Source of the DNA: Microbacterium sp. AG1240
Lineage (GTDB): Bacteria > Actinomycetota > Actinomycetes > Actinomycetales > Microbacteriaceae
NCBI RefSeq assembly: GCF_003635115.1
Contig: NZ_RBXJ01000001.1
Coordinates: 620,001-684,000, forward strand
DNA length: 64,000 bases
Direction: 5' to 3'
Shown: positions 35,601-44,034 of the stretch, piece after piece
Layout of the letters: the number at the start of each line of letters is the position of its first letter
How positions within the stretch are numbered: position 1 is the first letter of the stretch
Program-made: the position numbers and the translations under genes
The notes under the pieces: generated by a model
The model's database searches: none
Seen by the model: only the letters and a program-made list of their open reading frames with translations
Told to the model about the DNA's origin: nothing

Positions 35601-35888
35601 GAGGGCGTGCTCGCCCCCGGACAGTCGGTGACCGCGTTGGCGGTCTACGTCGTGACCGACGCCGACCGCGCCACCGGAGCCGTCGTGAACGTCGCCCAGG
35701 CAACGGGCACGCCGCCGACCGGTTCGAGCGTGATCGACGAGGCCGACGTGCGTGTGACGATCGTCGCGGCGCTCGCCGCGACCGGCTTCACCGCCGAGCG
35801 CCTCGGATCCGTCGCGCTGTTCGCGATGCTGACGATCGCGCTAGGAGCGGCCGCGGTCGCGACCGTGCGACGCCGGAGCCGCGCTTGA
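32643..35888 (+). CDS. large VWA-domain surface protein with seven repeats and LAXTG anchor
   Basis: The 1081-residue protein has a long signal peptide (residues about 1-40). A von Willebrand A domain (about 60-255) has a full metal-ion site (DLSNS, Thr in GGTNWDRAL, Asp in LLVTDG). Seven Ig-like repeats of about 110 residues (DUF11/DUF7507 type, each opening like IGLDKTGVL) run from about 270 to 1040. It ends with LAATG (1044-1048), a membrane helix and RRRSRA, the layout of a class E sortase substrate. It is probably a wall-anchored adhesin or pilin-like tip. GTG start at 32643 follows AAGGAG. Confidence 0.88.
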   Translation: MTSSRLPRPSRGRSARTTGRALVAAVVASALTLAGGVAAHAVESSVPVAPNPALADHCDLNLAISLDLSNSVTDPQLAQARSELAGLAAALEGYPVKLAMHTFASNAPATSAASNAPLPLTSLSTDTGVQAFDSYVKGVQRPAQAQGGTNWDRALAAVTSSTESYDALLLVTDGNPTQYGSPAQGPGSSTNQATIDAAVTSANALKAEGVRVIPIGVQDNLSGQPLAEFRQHVAQVSGPTQGSDYYLAGFSGLRSTLLDIVNANCATIDLEKTGTLAVGSLGNVGDTVDYDFTVTNTGAVQLRDVQLSDPKPGLSAVTFGTWPGATGTLDPGQSVRATAAYTLTAADVAAGEVGNTATATGLPPAGSRVSDESPALVVLPDPVPAIGLDKTGVLTGDTVAYTFVVSNTGTVPLSGVTLADELPGLSAITFGTWPGATGTLAPGQKVTATASFTLTQADRDRGAIANTATATGTPPTGPAVTDEDDVELPVPQAPGISLDKTGVLESDGIRYSFVVTNTGNVTLSGVTLADALPGLSAITFGTWPGATGTLAPGQKVTATASYALTQADRDRGEVENTATTTGTPPKGGNVTDTDEFTQPLATNPGIDIVKTGVLEGDTIAYTFVVTNTGDVTLSGVTVTDPLPGLSAVTFGAWPDQAGVLAPGQKVTATAAYTLTQNDRDNGEVVNTATTGGTPPTGPRVTDQDGFDQPVPTAPGIGLVKVGALDGDTIGYTFTVTNTGTVTLRGVELSDELAGLSDILFGAWPATPGTLAPGQSVTATASYELTQPDRDRGEVLNTATAIGTPPQGDDVTDEDDAEVPVPQAPGIQLVKSGELEGSSIRYSFEVTNVGDVTLRGVTIEDELDGLSDLVFGDWGATEGELAPGQSVTATAGYVLAQADRDAGSVVNVAEVTGTPPGGTDVTDDDSVEVPVPQNPSIDLEKTGSQDGALVRFSFAITNTGDVTLHGVALSDELAGLSAISFGAWPGEEGVLAPGQSVTALAVYVVTDADRATGAVVNVAQATGTPPTGSSVIDEADVRVTIVAALAATGFTAERLGSVALFAMLTIALGAAAVATVRRRSRA
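33921..34315 (+). repeat. 65-bp identical direct repeats inside the adhesin gene
   Basis: Positions 33921-33985 and 34251-34315 are identical, offset by 330 bp, which is exactly 110 codons or one protein repeat. The identity at synonymous sites suggests recent duplication or gene conversion, and such repeats can change in number by recombination. Confidence 0.75.
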
Positions 35889-35907
35889 TCGCCTGACCGC
35901 CGAGCGG

Positions 35908-35936
35908 GCCGCCCCGGGACGCGTTCCCGGGGCGGC
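35908..35936 (+). terminator. terminator of the VWA adhesin gene
   Basis: Perfect 12-bp inverted repeat GCCGCCCCGGGA (35908-35919) and TCCCGGGGCGGC (35925-35936) with a 5-base loop, 20 bp after the stop codon. Confidence 0.75.
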
Positions 35937-36103
35937 TCAGTCGGTTCATGGGGCGGCGCAAGGCGGTGGGGAGCGCAGCATCCGTTCGCGACACCGCCTA
36001 GCACAAACCCCCTTTCGATCGGTATGCCCGGATCGGTGTCGGGGGTCGCGGTTATGTTCGGATACGACTCCTCATCAGAGGGTCGCGAGCATGGGAGAAG
36101 CGA

Positions 36104-36340
36104 GTGAGCACGGTTGAGGTCGATCGTCCCGGAGCGGGGGTCGTCTGGGCGCGCGTGGAAGACGGCTTCCACGTGGGCAGCAGGGGTGGAGAATTCCTCG
36201 GCTACATCGATCGACAGCGCGACGGCCGCTGGCTGGCGTGCGATCTCTTCTCGCGGGAGGTCGGGCTGTTCGCCGACCTGACGGCGGCCATGAAGGCCCT
36301 GACCGAGGTCGAGGCCTCCGAGCGGTCGCGCCGACGATGA
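36104..36340 (+). CDS. small conserved-looking protein coupled to BLUF gene
   Basis: The 78-residue soluble protein (GVVWARVEDGFHVGSRGGEFLGYID in two parts; FSREVGLFADLTAAMKAL) is not assignable to a named family. The GTG start at 36104 follows GGGAGAAG. Its stop overlaps the start of the BLUF photoreceptor gene (ATGA), so it is co-translated with it and may be its output partner or simply a neighbour. Confidence 0.65.
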   Translation: MSTVEVDRPGAGVVWARVEDGFHVGSRGGEFLGYIDRQRDGRWLACDLFSREVGLFADLTAAMKALTEVEASERSRRR

Positions 36341-36777
36341 CCGCGCAGATGCTGTCGATCCTCTATTCGAGCACCGCCGTCGAACCTTTCGACGATGACC
36401 GGCTGCTCGCCCTGCTCCAGCAGAGCCGGGCGAACAACGAGCGCCACGATCTCACCGGGATGCTGCTGTATCGCGGCGGCCGCTTCGTGCAGGTGCTGGA
36501 GGGCCCCGAGTCGACGGTGCGTGAGCTGGTCGAGAAGATCGGACGCGACCCGCGGCACACGAATATGCGGATGCTGTTCGAAGAGCCCATCACCGAGCGC
36601 CAGTTCGCCGGGTGGACGATGGGGTACGAACCGATCTCGGAGCCCCGCGAACAGAAGCCGCCGGCGTTCCGCGACACCTTCGACGACCTCGAGGTCGGCG
36701 ACGACGCCACGGCCACGCTGCGCGCCGTGCGCGAACTGAGCCTCTGGTTCCGCGTGCGCGCGGCACGCGCGCAGTAG
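36337..36777 (+). CDS. BLUF-domain blue-light photoreceptor
   Basis: The 146-residue protein is a stand-alone BLUF domain that binds FAD. All key residues line up with AppA: Tyr10 (SILYSS), Asn34 (RANNERHDLTG), Gln52 (FVQVLEG), Trp93 and Met95 (FAGWTMGY). Blue light rearranges the Gln-Tyr-flavin hydrogen bonds. With no enzymatic output domain, signalling must go through a partner protein, possibly the coupled 78-residue product. The C-terminal 40 residues form helices often used for dimer or partner contact. Confidence 0.92.
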   Translation: MTAQMLSILYSSTAVEPFDDDRLLALLQQSRANNERHDLTGMLLYRGGRFVQVLEGPESTVRELVEKIGRDPRHTNMRMLFEEPITERQFAGWTMGYEPISEPREQKPPAFRDTFDDLEVGDDATATLRAVRELSLWFRVRAARAQ

Positions 36778-36828
36778 CCCGGCGGCGCCGGCGTTCGACC
36801 ATGCGTGGGCGCGCGCGCGGCGTCGCGA

Positions 36829-36904
36829 GCGTAGGGAGACGGCGCCGACGGAGCACGATTCGCGGAGGATCGTCCTGCCTGCGCGTCTTCGCCTACGCCG
36901 GTGA
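36829..36904 (+). repeat. conserved intergenic element, copy A
   Basis: This 76-bp stretch matches 44035-44109 at about three quarters of positions, including GCGTAGG at the start and GCGCGTCTTC near the end. The ends can pair (GCGTAGG 36829-36835 with CCTACGC 36892-36898). It lies in the 322-bp gap after the BLUF gene, which otherwise holds only the promoter-like site of the next gene. Confidence 0.5.
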
Positions 36905-36944
36905 CGCGTAGAGCGCCGGGCGCGCGGGCTTCGTGGGGTTCACG

Positions 36945-36974
36945 TTGCGCGCACCGCATGTAAACAGGTACGGT
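36945..36974 (+). promoter_or_regulatory. candidate promoter of the large repeat surface protein
   Basis: TTGCGC (36945-36950) and TACGGT (36969-36974) with an 18-bp spacer fit a housekeeping actinobacterial promoter, 126 bp before the GTG start at 37100. The spacer holds GCATGTAAAC, also found before the XRE gene at 63264-63273. Confidence 0.4.
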
Positions 36975-37099
36975 GGCCGAAGTAGACGCGCATGCCGCTG
37001 AGGCGTGCGTCGAGTCACTCCGACTGAGGCCACTCGCGCGGCGAAGCTCGATTTCGCGCGCCCGCGTGCTCCTCGTCGACGATCTGGGGGAGTAGCCAC

Positions 37100-40000
37100 G
37101 TGTCATTTCGTCGCGCCCGAAAGCGCCATCGCGTCCTCGCGAATCCGCACCGCTCGACCGATGCTCGTCGACCGAGCGCGTGGCGGAAGGCCGTCGGCCT
37201 GCTGGCCGGCGCCGCCGTCGTCGCCTCGTCGCTCGTCGTCGCGGGAGCGGTCACGGCAGCACCCGCCGTCGCCGCCGACCCGTTCTCGTGCACCCCCGGT
37301 TCGGTGTTCGTGCAGAGCTCGACGGAGGTGCGCGAGTTCGACGTCACCGCGAACGGCGGCACCCTCGGCGGCACGAGCTTCGGCTCCGGCCACTCCGACA
37401 ACGGCCTCGGGGTGTCGGCGGGAGGCCGGTACGCCTACACCGTGACGAACACGTCGGCGAGCAAGACCCTGGCGAAGCACGACCGCGCCACCGACACGAC
37501 GACGCGCACGAACTTCACCCTGAACTCCTCCGTGCTGCGCGGCGCCGTGCACCCGGCCACCGGCGTCTACTACTTCGCCAGCGGCACCATCGACAACGCC
37601 ATCAACATCTACGCGTGGAACGAGAGCGTCTCGCCGCAGACCTTCGTCCAGGTCGGTACGTTGCGCCCCTCTGCCGGCAGCAGCGCCTTCGGTCTGAACG
37701 GCGACATGGCGTTCAGCGCCTCGGGCCAGCTCGTCATCGTCGCCGACCGCCACATCTACTCCGCCGACCTCCCACTCGCCCTCACCCCGAGCACGGCCAC
37801 GATCAGCGCCAAGCAGGTGCACGACATGGGCGCGGGCATCCAGGGCAACGGCATCGCCTTCGGCAACCTGGGCCACATCTTCGTCTCGGTCAGCGGAGGC
37901 GGAAATCGCATCATCGAGGTCGATCTCGGGCGAGGGGTGACGGTCAACACCACGAGCCTCGGCGGCTTCGCACCGACGGACATGGCGAGCTGCACGTTCC
38001 CGAACACGCTCACGCTCAAGAAAGACGTCCCCGGAGGACGACACGCGTCCACCGACCAGTTCGCCCTCGCCGTCGACGCGCCGAGCGGCTATCTCGTGCC
38101 GCGGACGAGCATCACCACGACCGGTGGCGCGACGGGCGTGCAGGCCGAGTACGCCGGACCCATCTTCACCAACCAGGGCGACACGTTCACCCTGTCCGAA
38201 TCGGCCGCCGGCACCACGGATCCCGACCGATACGCCTCGTCACTGAGCTGCGTGCAGCCGAACTCCGACGGCACCACGTTTCCCGTCACGGTGCTGTCGG
38301 GCAACCGGGTCGTGCAGCCCGCGGGCAACCTCGGCACCGATGTGGTGTGCACCTTCGTCAACGACCGCCTGGTGCCCGACCTCGAGCTGCGCAAGACCTC
38401 CGACCCGGTCGGCGGCACGCCCGTCGCCGCGGGTCAGCGGATCACCTACACCGTGGAGGCGGAGAACACCGGCAACACCATGCTCGACCCGGTCGCCGTC
38501 GCGGACGACCTCTCGGGTGTGCGAGCGCACGCCGAGTACCAGGGCGACGTGACGACCGCGGTCGACGGCACCCCCGTGTCGTCGGGCGCCGCGACGATCA
38601 CCGGCGACGACCTCGCCTGGACCGGCGCGCTCGAGCCCGGCCAGATCGTCACCATCACCTACTCGGTCATCGTCGACGACGATGTCGCGGGTCAGACGAT
38701 CGCGAACAGGGTCACGGCGTCCGGCACCCCTCCCGGTCCGTTCCCGCCGGTCATCCCGCCCGTCGTGACGACCGAGAACCCCGTGGGCGGCTTCGAGATC
38801 GCCAAGACGGCCGACCCCGCATCCGGCACCGTCGTCGAGCCCGGGCAGACCATCCAGTACACGGTGACCGGTACCAACACGGGCGCCACCGCGCTCGACC
38901 CGGCGACGATCACCGACGACCTGTCGGGCGTCTTCGCACACGCCGCCTACAACGACGACATCGTCACCGCGGTCAACGGCGTCGAGGTGGCCTCGGGCGC
39001 CGCCGCCATCGCAGAGGACGACCTGACGTGGACCGGCGCGCTGCAGGCCGGCGACATCGTGACCATCACCTACTCGGTGACCGTCGCCGACGATGCCTCC
39101 GGGCAGGTGCTCGACAACTCGGCCACAGGATCGGCCACCCCCACCACCCCCGACCCCGACGACCCGAGCGGTCCGCCGATCCCCGGCGAGCCGATCGTGC
39201 CCCCGACGGTCACCACGCAGCATCCGGTCATCGGGTCGGGCTTCACGATCAGCAAGACGGCCGACCCGGTCTCGGGAACGGCCGTGGAAGCCGGCGACAC
39301 GATCGTCTACACGATCGTGGCGACCAACACCGGTGACACCCAGCTCGACCCCGTCGAGATCGCCGACGACCTCTCGGCGGTGCTCGACAACGCCCGTTAC
39401 AACGACGACGTCGCGGCCGACCGCGGTACCGCGAGCGTCTCGGGCGACGAGCTGACCTGGAACGGCTCGCTCCCGACGGGTGCGTCGGCGACCATCACGT
39501 ACTCGGTGACGGTCGACGAGGGGGTGCGCAGCGCGCTGCTGCGCAACACCGCGACGGGCGACGCGACACCGCGGATCCCCGTCGATCCGACCGACCCCGA
39601 GAGCCCGACCACCCCGGGTGCGCCCCTCACTCCGCCGCCGGCCGAGACGCAGCATCCCGTCGTCGACAACGGCTTCGAGATCGTCAAGGCGGCCGACCCC
39701 GCCTCGGGCACCGCCGTGCGCGCCGGCGACACGATCACGTACACCGTGACCGGCACGAACACGGGCAACACCGTGCTCGACGCGGCATCGATCAGCGACG
39801 ACCTGTCGGCCGTTCTGGCGGGCGCTCGGTACAACGACGACGCCTCGGCGACGGTCGGCGAGGTTCGCGCAGACGGGAACACCCTCACCTGGCGCGGCAC
39901 CCTCGCCCCAGGAGACGCGGTCGTCCTCACCTACACGGTGACCGTGAACGACGATGCGACCGGCGTGCTGCTGCGCAACACCGTCGAGGGAGGGGGCACG

Positions 40001-42283
40001 CCGCTCATCCCCGACGACCCGACCGATCCCGACAGCCCGACGACCCCGGGTGAGCCCGTGACGCCGCCTCCGGCGACCACCGAGCACCCCGTCGTGAACC
40101 CCGGGTTCGAGATCGCCAAGTCGGCCGACCCCGCCAGCGGCACGCGCGTCGACCCCGGCAGCGTGATCCGGTACACGGTGACCGGCACGAACACGGGCGA
40201 CACCGCGCTCGATCCCGTCAAGCTCACCGACGACCTGTCGGGCGTGCTCGCGAACGCCGCCTACAACGGCGACATCTCGGCCGACCGCGGCGACGCGGTG
40301 GTGACGGGCGACATTCTCACCTGGAACGGAACGCTCGCACCGGGCGCCGCCGTGGTGATCACCTACTCGGTGACCGTCGCCCCCGGCGCGGGCGGCGAAT
40401 CGATCGACAACGCGGTGTCGGGCGAAGCGACCCCGCTGATGCCCGAAGACCCGAGCGACCCCGACAGCCCGACGACGCCCGGCGTACCCGTCGTGCCGCC
40501 GATCGTGACCACCGAGCACCCGATCAACGAGCCCGGCTTCACGTTCGCGAAGACGGTCGACCCGGCATCCGGTACCGCGGTCGACCCCGGCCAGGTGCTC
40601 ACCTACACCCTCACCGGCACCAACACCGGTGAGACGGCGCTCGATCCCGTCGACATCGTCGACGACCTCTCGGGCGTGCTCGAGCACTCGTCGTACAACG
40701 GCGACGCCGTCGCGACGATCGACGGAGAGCCCGCAGCGGCGCCGCTGGTCGCGGGCGACGAGCTCACGTGGACCGGTTCTCTCGAGGTCGGCCAGGCCGT
40801 CACCGTGCGCTACACGGTGACGGTGGGGCCGGATGCTGCGGGCACCGTTCTGGCGAACTCGGCCCGCGCCGAGGCCACGCCGCCGGGAGGCGCGGAGATC
40901 ACCCCGCCGCCCGTGACCACGAAGACGCCCGTGAACCTGCCCGGGTTCTCGGTGTCGAAGAGCGCCGACCCCGCGACCGGCACCGCCGTCGACCCCGCCA
41001 GCGTCATCACCTACACGGTGACCGGCGTCAACACCGGTGAGACCGCGCTCGACCCGGTGACGATCGTCGACGACCTGTCGGGCGTGCTCGACCACGCGGA
41101 GTACAACGACGATGCGACCGCGACCATCGGCGGCTCGGCGAGCACGGCTCCCACGGTCGCCGAGGGACGCCTGTCGTGGACGGGTGCGCTCGCCGTGGGG
41201 CAGACCGTGACGGTCACCTACTCGGTCACGGTCGATGCCGACGCCGGGGGAGCGGTTCTCGAGAACGTCGCGAGCGGCTCGGCGACGCCCCCGGGCGGGG
41301 TGCCGCCGATCGAGACGCCGCCGGCGACCACGCAGCATCCGGTCAACGAACCCGGCTTCGCGCTCGTCAAGACCGCCGACCCCGCCTCGGGCACCCGCGT
41401 CGACCCCGGCAGCGTCATCACCTACACGGTGACGGGCATCAACACCGGTGAGACCGTGCTCGACCCGGTGGTGATCAGCGACGACCTCTCGGCCGTGCGT
41501 GCGAACGCCGTCTACAACGACGACGCGGTCGCGTCGGTGGGAGGATCGCCGGTCGAGGCTCCCGCGGTCCACGGCGACACGCTCTCGTGGCGCGGGACGC
41601 TGGCCATCGGAGAGCGGGTCACGATCACCTACTCGGTGACGGTGAACGGCGACGCGGGCGGCGCGACGATCACGAACGTGGTCGACGGTGTCGCCACGCC
41701 CCCGGGAGGGGCCGTGATCACGCCGCCGCCGACGACCACCGAGCACCCCGTCGGCACGCCCGGTTTCGCGTTCGAGAAGTCGTCGAACCCGGGATCCGGT
41801 GCGGTCGTCGCCGCCGGCAGCGTCGTGACGTACACCCTCACCGGCACGAACACGGGGGAGACCGCGCTCGACGAGGTCGTCATCACCGACGACCTCGGTC
41901 AGGTGCTGCCGCACGCCGTGTTCAACGACGACGTCGTTGCCACGGTCGGTGACCGCACGGTCGCCGCACCGGTGCGGACGGGCGCGGAGCTCGCGTGGAC
42001 CGGCGCCCTCGCCGAGGGCGAGACCGTCACGGTGACGTACTCGGTCACCGTGAAGGCCGACGCCGCCGGTCAGACGCTGAAGAACGTCGCGGTGTCTACG
42101 GCTACACCCCCGGGCGGCGAGACGATCACCCCGCCCGCGAGCGAGACGGTGCACCGCGTTCTCACGCCCCTCGCCGTCACCGGCGGGCAGATCGCCCCCT
42201 GGATCTTCGATGTCGGCGTGCTGCTGCTTCTCGGCGGCGGCGTACTGCTGGTCGTTCGTCGTCGCCGACGCTCCGCCGACTGA
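37100..42283 (+). CDS. giant repeat surface protein with LAXTG anchor
   Basis: The 1727-residue protein has a long export signal (about 1-55, ending APAVAADP). A propeller-like region with repeated strand motifs (about 60-310) and a prealbumin-like domain (TLKKDVPGG to CTFVND, about 310-427) follow. Nine Ig-like repeats of about 140 residues (each opening like FEIAKTADPASGTVV) then run to about 1685. It ends with LAVTG (1691-1695), a membrane helix and RRRRRSAD, the pattern of class E sortase substrates. It is likely a wall-anchored stalk or adhesin. The GTG at 37100 has GGGGAG upstream. No sortase gene is in the window. Confidence 0.87.
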   Translation: MSFRRARKRHRVLANPHRSTDARRPSAWRKAVGLLAGAAVVASSLVVAGAVTAAPAVAADPFSCTPGSVFVQSSTEVREFDVTANGGTLGGTSFGSGHSDNGLGVSAGGRYAYTVTNTSASKTLAKHDRATDTTTRTNFTLNSSVLRGAVHPATGVYYFASGTIDNAINIYAWNESVSPQTFVQVGTLRPSAGSSAFGLNGDMAFSASGQLVIVADRHIYSADLPLALTPSTATISAKQVHDMGAGIQGNGIAFGNLGHIFVSVSGGGNRIIEVDLGRGVTVNTTSLGGFAPTDMASCTFPNTLTLKKDVPGGRHASTDQFALAVDAPSGYLVPRTSITTTGGATGVQAEYAGPIFTNQGDTFTLSESAAGTTDPDRYASSLSCVQPNSDGTTFPVTVLSGNRVVQPAGNLGTDVVCTFVNDRLVPDLELRKTSDPVGGTPVAAGQRITYTVEAENTGNTMLDPVAVADDLSGVRAHAEYQGDVTTAVDGTPVSSGAATITGDDLAWTGALEPGQIVTITYSVIVDDDVAGQTIANRVTASGTPPGPFPPVIPPVVTTENPVGGFEIAKTADPASGTVVEPGQTIQYTVTGTNTGATALDPATITDDLSGVFAHAAYNDDIVTAVNGVEVASGAAAIAEDDLTWTGALQAGDIVTITYSVTVADDASGQVLDNSATGSATPTTPDPDDPSGPPIPGEPIVPPTVTTQHPVIGSGFTISKTADPVSGTAVEAGDTIVYTIVATNTGDTQLDPVEIADDLSAVLDNARYNDDVAADRGTASVSGDELTWNGSLPTGASATITYSVTVDEGVRSALLRNTATGDATPRIPVDPTDPESPTTPGAPLTPPPAETQHPVVDNGFEIVKAADPASGTAVRAGDTITYTVTGTNTGNTVLDAASISDDLSAVLAGARYNDDASATVGEVRADGNTLTWRGTLAPGDAVVLTYTVTVNDDATGVLLRNTVEGGGTPLIPDDPTDPDSPTTPGEPVTPPPATTEHPVVNPGFEIAKSADPASGTRVDPGSVIRYTVTGTNTGDTALDPVKLTDDLSGVLANAAYNGDISADRGDAVVTGDILTWNGTLAPGAAVVITYSVTVAPGAGGESIDNAVSGEATPLMPEDPSDPDSPTTPGVPVVPPIVTTEHPINEPGFTFAKTVDPASGTAVDPGQVLTYTLTGTNTGETALDPVDIVDDLSGVLEHSSYNGDAVATIDGEPAAAPLVAGDELTWTGSLEVGQAVTVRYTVTVGPDAAGTVLANSARAEATPPGGAEITPPPVTTKTPVNLPGFSVSKSADPATGTAVDPASVITYTVTGVNTGETALDPVTIVDDLSGVLDHAEYNDDATATIGGSASTAPTVAEGRLSWTGALAVGQTVTVTYSVTVDADAGGAVLENVASGSATPPGGVPPIETPPATTQHPVNEPGFALVKTADPASGTRVDPGSVITYTVTGINTGETVLDPVVISDDLSAVRANAVYNDDAVASVGGSPVEAPAVHGDTLSWRGTLAIGERVTITYSVTVNGDAGGATITNVVDGVATPPGGAVITPPPTTTEHPVGTPGFAFEKSSNPGSGAVVAAGSVVTYTLTGTNTGETALDEVVITDDLGQVLPHAVFNDDVVATVGDRTVAAPVRTGAELAWTGALAEGETVTVTYSVTVKADAAGQTLKNVAVSTATPPGGETITPPASETVHRVLTPLAVTGGQIAPWIFDVGVLLLLGGGVLLVVRRRRRSAD

Positions 42284-42300
42284 CGGCGGCGCCACGTGAC

Positions 42301-42341
42301 CGCGAAACGGGGCTCATCATCGCGATGGGCCCCGTTTCGCG
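42301..42341. terminator. bidirectional terminator
   Basis: Perfect 13-bp inverted repeat CGCGAAACGGGGC (42301-42313) and GCCCCGTTTCGCG (42329-42341) between the convergent surface-protein and TetR genes. Confidence 0.75.
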
Positions 42342-42349
42342 TCGGTGCA

Positions 42350-43063
42350 TCACTGCGAGAGGTCGCGACTCAGACGGTCGAGCAGGTTCTCGAGCGACAC
42401 CTCGAACTCCTCGTCGCTGCGGTCTTCGCTGAGCAGCACCCGCAGTCGGCTCACCTCCGGGGCGTGGGCCAGGTTCATCTCGCCGTCGCCCTCGGGGATC
42501 GTCGCGTCGCCCTCGTCGAGCGGCTCTTCGACGGGGCCCGTCTCGGCCCCGCGAACGGCCGATTCGAGAAGCAGCTGCCCGAGCAGGAAGCTGCTGAACG
42601 ATCGATAGGCGTCAACGGCCTGCTGGTCGGAGAAACCGTGCCCGATCAGCGTGCTGAGGAACGAGTTCACGATCTCGACGCTGCGCAGCGGCGGCCGCAG
42701 CCAAGGGGCCGCGGGGTGGCGGGTGGCCACGAGCGGGAACGCCATCGGGTGCTCGATCGCGATGCGGCGCACCTGGTGCGCGACCGTCTGCAAGAACCCC
42801 TGCCAGTGGTCGGTCACCTCGCCGACGAGGTTCTCGTTGAGGTCGGCCATCAGCAACGCGACGACGCCCTCGAGCAGATCCTCTCGCCCGTGCACGTAGC
42901 GGTACAACGACATCGCCTCGACGTCGAGCTCCTGGGCGAGAGATCTCATGGACAGCCCCTGGGCGCCCGTGCGATCGATCTGGTCCAGCGCGGTCGCGAG
43001 GATCAGATCGCGGCGCAGCTTCGGCTCCGCGGGGCGCCCCGGCTTCTTGGTGTGACGTGCCAC
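42350..43063 (-). CDS. TetR-family transcriptional regulator
   Basis: The 237-residue regulator has an N-terminal helix-turn-helix (residues about 12-60; SMRSLAQELDVEAMSLYRYVHGREDLL). Its helical C-terminal domain is of the tetracycline-repressor C1 type, which in related proteins binds small molecules. A strongly acidic segment lies near 180-200. GTG start at 43063 follows AAGGAGG. It is divergent from the channel-like gene at 43191, and a palindrome between them (43147-43161) is its likely operator. Confidence 0.88.
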   Translation of the reverse strand: MARHTKKPGRPAEPKLRRDLILATALDQIDRTGAQGLSMRSLAQELDVEAMSLYRYVHGREDLLEGVVALLMADLNENLVGEVTDHWQGFLQTVAHQVRRIAIEHPMAFPLVATRHPAAPWLRPPLRSVEIVNSFLSTLIGHGFSDQQAVDAYRSFSSFLLGQLLLESAVRGAETGPVEEPLDEGDATIPEGDGEMNLAHAPEVSRLRVLLSEDRSDEEFEVSLENLLDRLSRDLSQ

Positions 43064-43146
43064 AGGGTCGCCTCCTTCGCGCTCGCCCCATTATCGCGTT
43101 TGCCCAGTGCTGTCTACCGAGACCGAGGCAGCCGCCGAAAGGAGAG

Positions 43147-43161
43147 ACTTACGCTGTAAGT
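43147..43161. promoter_or_regulatory. candidate TetR operator
   Basis: Perfect inverted repeat ACTTAC-GCT-GTAAGT in the divergent promoter region between the TetR gene and the channel-like gene. The 15-bp length and 3-base centre are typical of TetR-family operators. Confidence 0.6.
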
Positions 43162-43190
43162 TTTCGCATCGTCGTCCTGAAGGGACAATC

Positions 43191-43964
43191 ATGAACTTTC
43201 CCCAAGCGCTGGAAGGGGGGCTTGCGGCCGTCATCGCGTTCGTGCCGCTCGCTCTGCTGTTCCTGCTCATCCTCATCGTCGGCCTCGTCGTCGCGAAGCT
43301 GATCTCCAAGGGCCTCGAGAAACTGTTGGAGAAGGTCGGATTCGACCGTCTCGTCGAACGCGGCGGCATCAAGAAGGCCCTCGCGAAATCGAAGCTCGAC
43401 GCGTCCGACATCGTCGCCAAAATCGTCTATTACGCGCTGGTGCTGTTCGTGCTGCAGTTCGCGTTCGGAGTCTTCGGGCCCAACCCGGTCAGCGATCTGC
43501 TCGAGGGCATCATCGCCTTCCTGCCGAAGATCATCGTCGCGATCGTGATCGTCGTGATCGCCGCGGCCATCGCCGCCGGCGCGAAGGCGCTCATCCAGAA
43601 CACCCTCGGCGGTCTGTCGTACGGAAAGATCCTCGGCAACATCGTCGCGATCTTCATCCTGTTCCTCGGCATCACGGCCGCGCTGAACCAGGTCGAGGTG
43701 GCCACGACCGTCACGACGCCGATCCTCATCGCGGTGCTCGCGATCATCGCCGGCGTCATCATCGTCGGTGCCGGTGGCGGCCTCATCAAGCCGATGCAGC
43801 AGCGCTGGGAAGCCCTGCTGACCAAGGCGGAGGAAGAGGCGCCGAAGATCCAGCAGGAAGCGCAGAAGGCCCCCTCGGTCGCCGACCAGGCCTCGCAGGC
43901 CGCGCACCAGGCGCAGGCCGCGACCCGCAGCCAGCCCCAGCGTCCGCCGCTTCCGCGCGGCTGA
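43191..43964 (+). CDS. mechanosensitive-channel-like membrane protein (conserved TM helix family)
   Basis: The 257-residue protein has an N-terminal hydrophobic helix and then LVVAKLISKGLEKLLEKVGFD. This matches the repeated conserved TM-helix unit of CmpX-like small-conductance channels, with the second unit around ISLY-like ALIQNTLGGLSYGKILGN. About five membrane helices are followed by a Gln/Ala-rich, probably coiled, C-terminus (residues about 200-257). It lacks a clear MscS beta domain, so channel activity is uncertain. It probably responds to the divergent TetR regulator. Confidence 0.75.
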   Translation: MNFPQALEGGLAAVIAFVPLALLFLLILIVGLVVAKLISKGLEKLLEKVGFDRLVERGGIKKALAKSKLDASDIVAKIVYYALVLFVLQFAFGVFGPNPVSDLLEGIIAFLPKIIVAIVIVVIAAAIAAGAKALIQNTLGGLSYGKILGNIVAIFILFLGITAALNQVEVATTVTTPILIAVLAIIAGVIIVGAGGGLIKPMQQRWEALLTKAEEEAPKIQQEAQKAPSVADQASQAAHQAQAATRSQPQRPPLPRG

Positions 43965-44034
43965 CACGTCACCACCTTCGGGCCGATCCTGCCGCCGGGC
44001 GGGGTCGGCCCTTCGGCGTCTCGGGACGGGGCGG

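Noticed and set aside
36238..36336. Longer BLUF protein starting at 36238
   Set aside because: The extra residues are in a frame overlapping the 78-residue gene and have no BLUF similarity. The ATGA-overlapping start at 36337 fits the domain boundary.
38240..42295. A 1351-codon open frame on the minus strand opposite the giant surface protein
   Set aside because: It is a mirror of the repeat-rich, GC-biased plus-strand gene. The product is Arg/Val/Gly-rich without domains, and the plus-strand frame has a signal peptide, clear repeats and a wall anchor.
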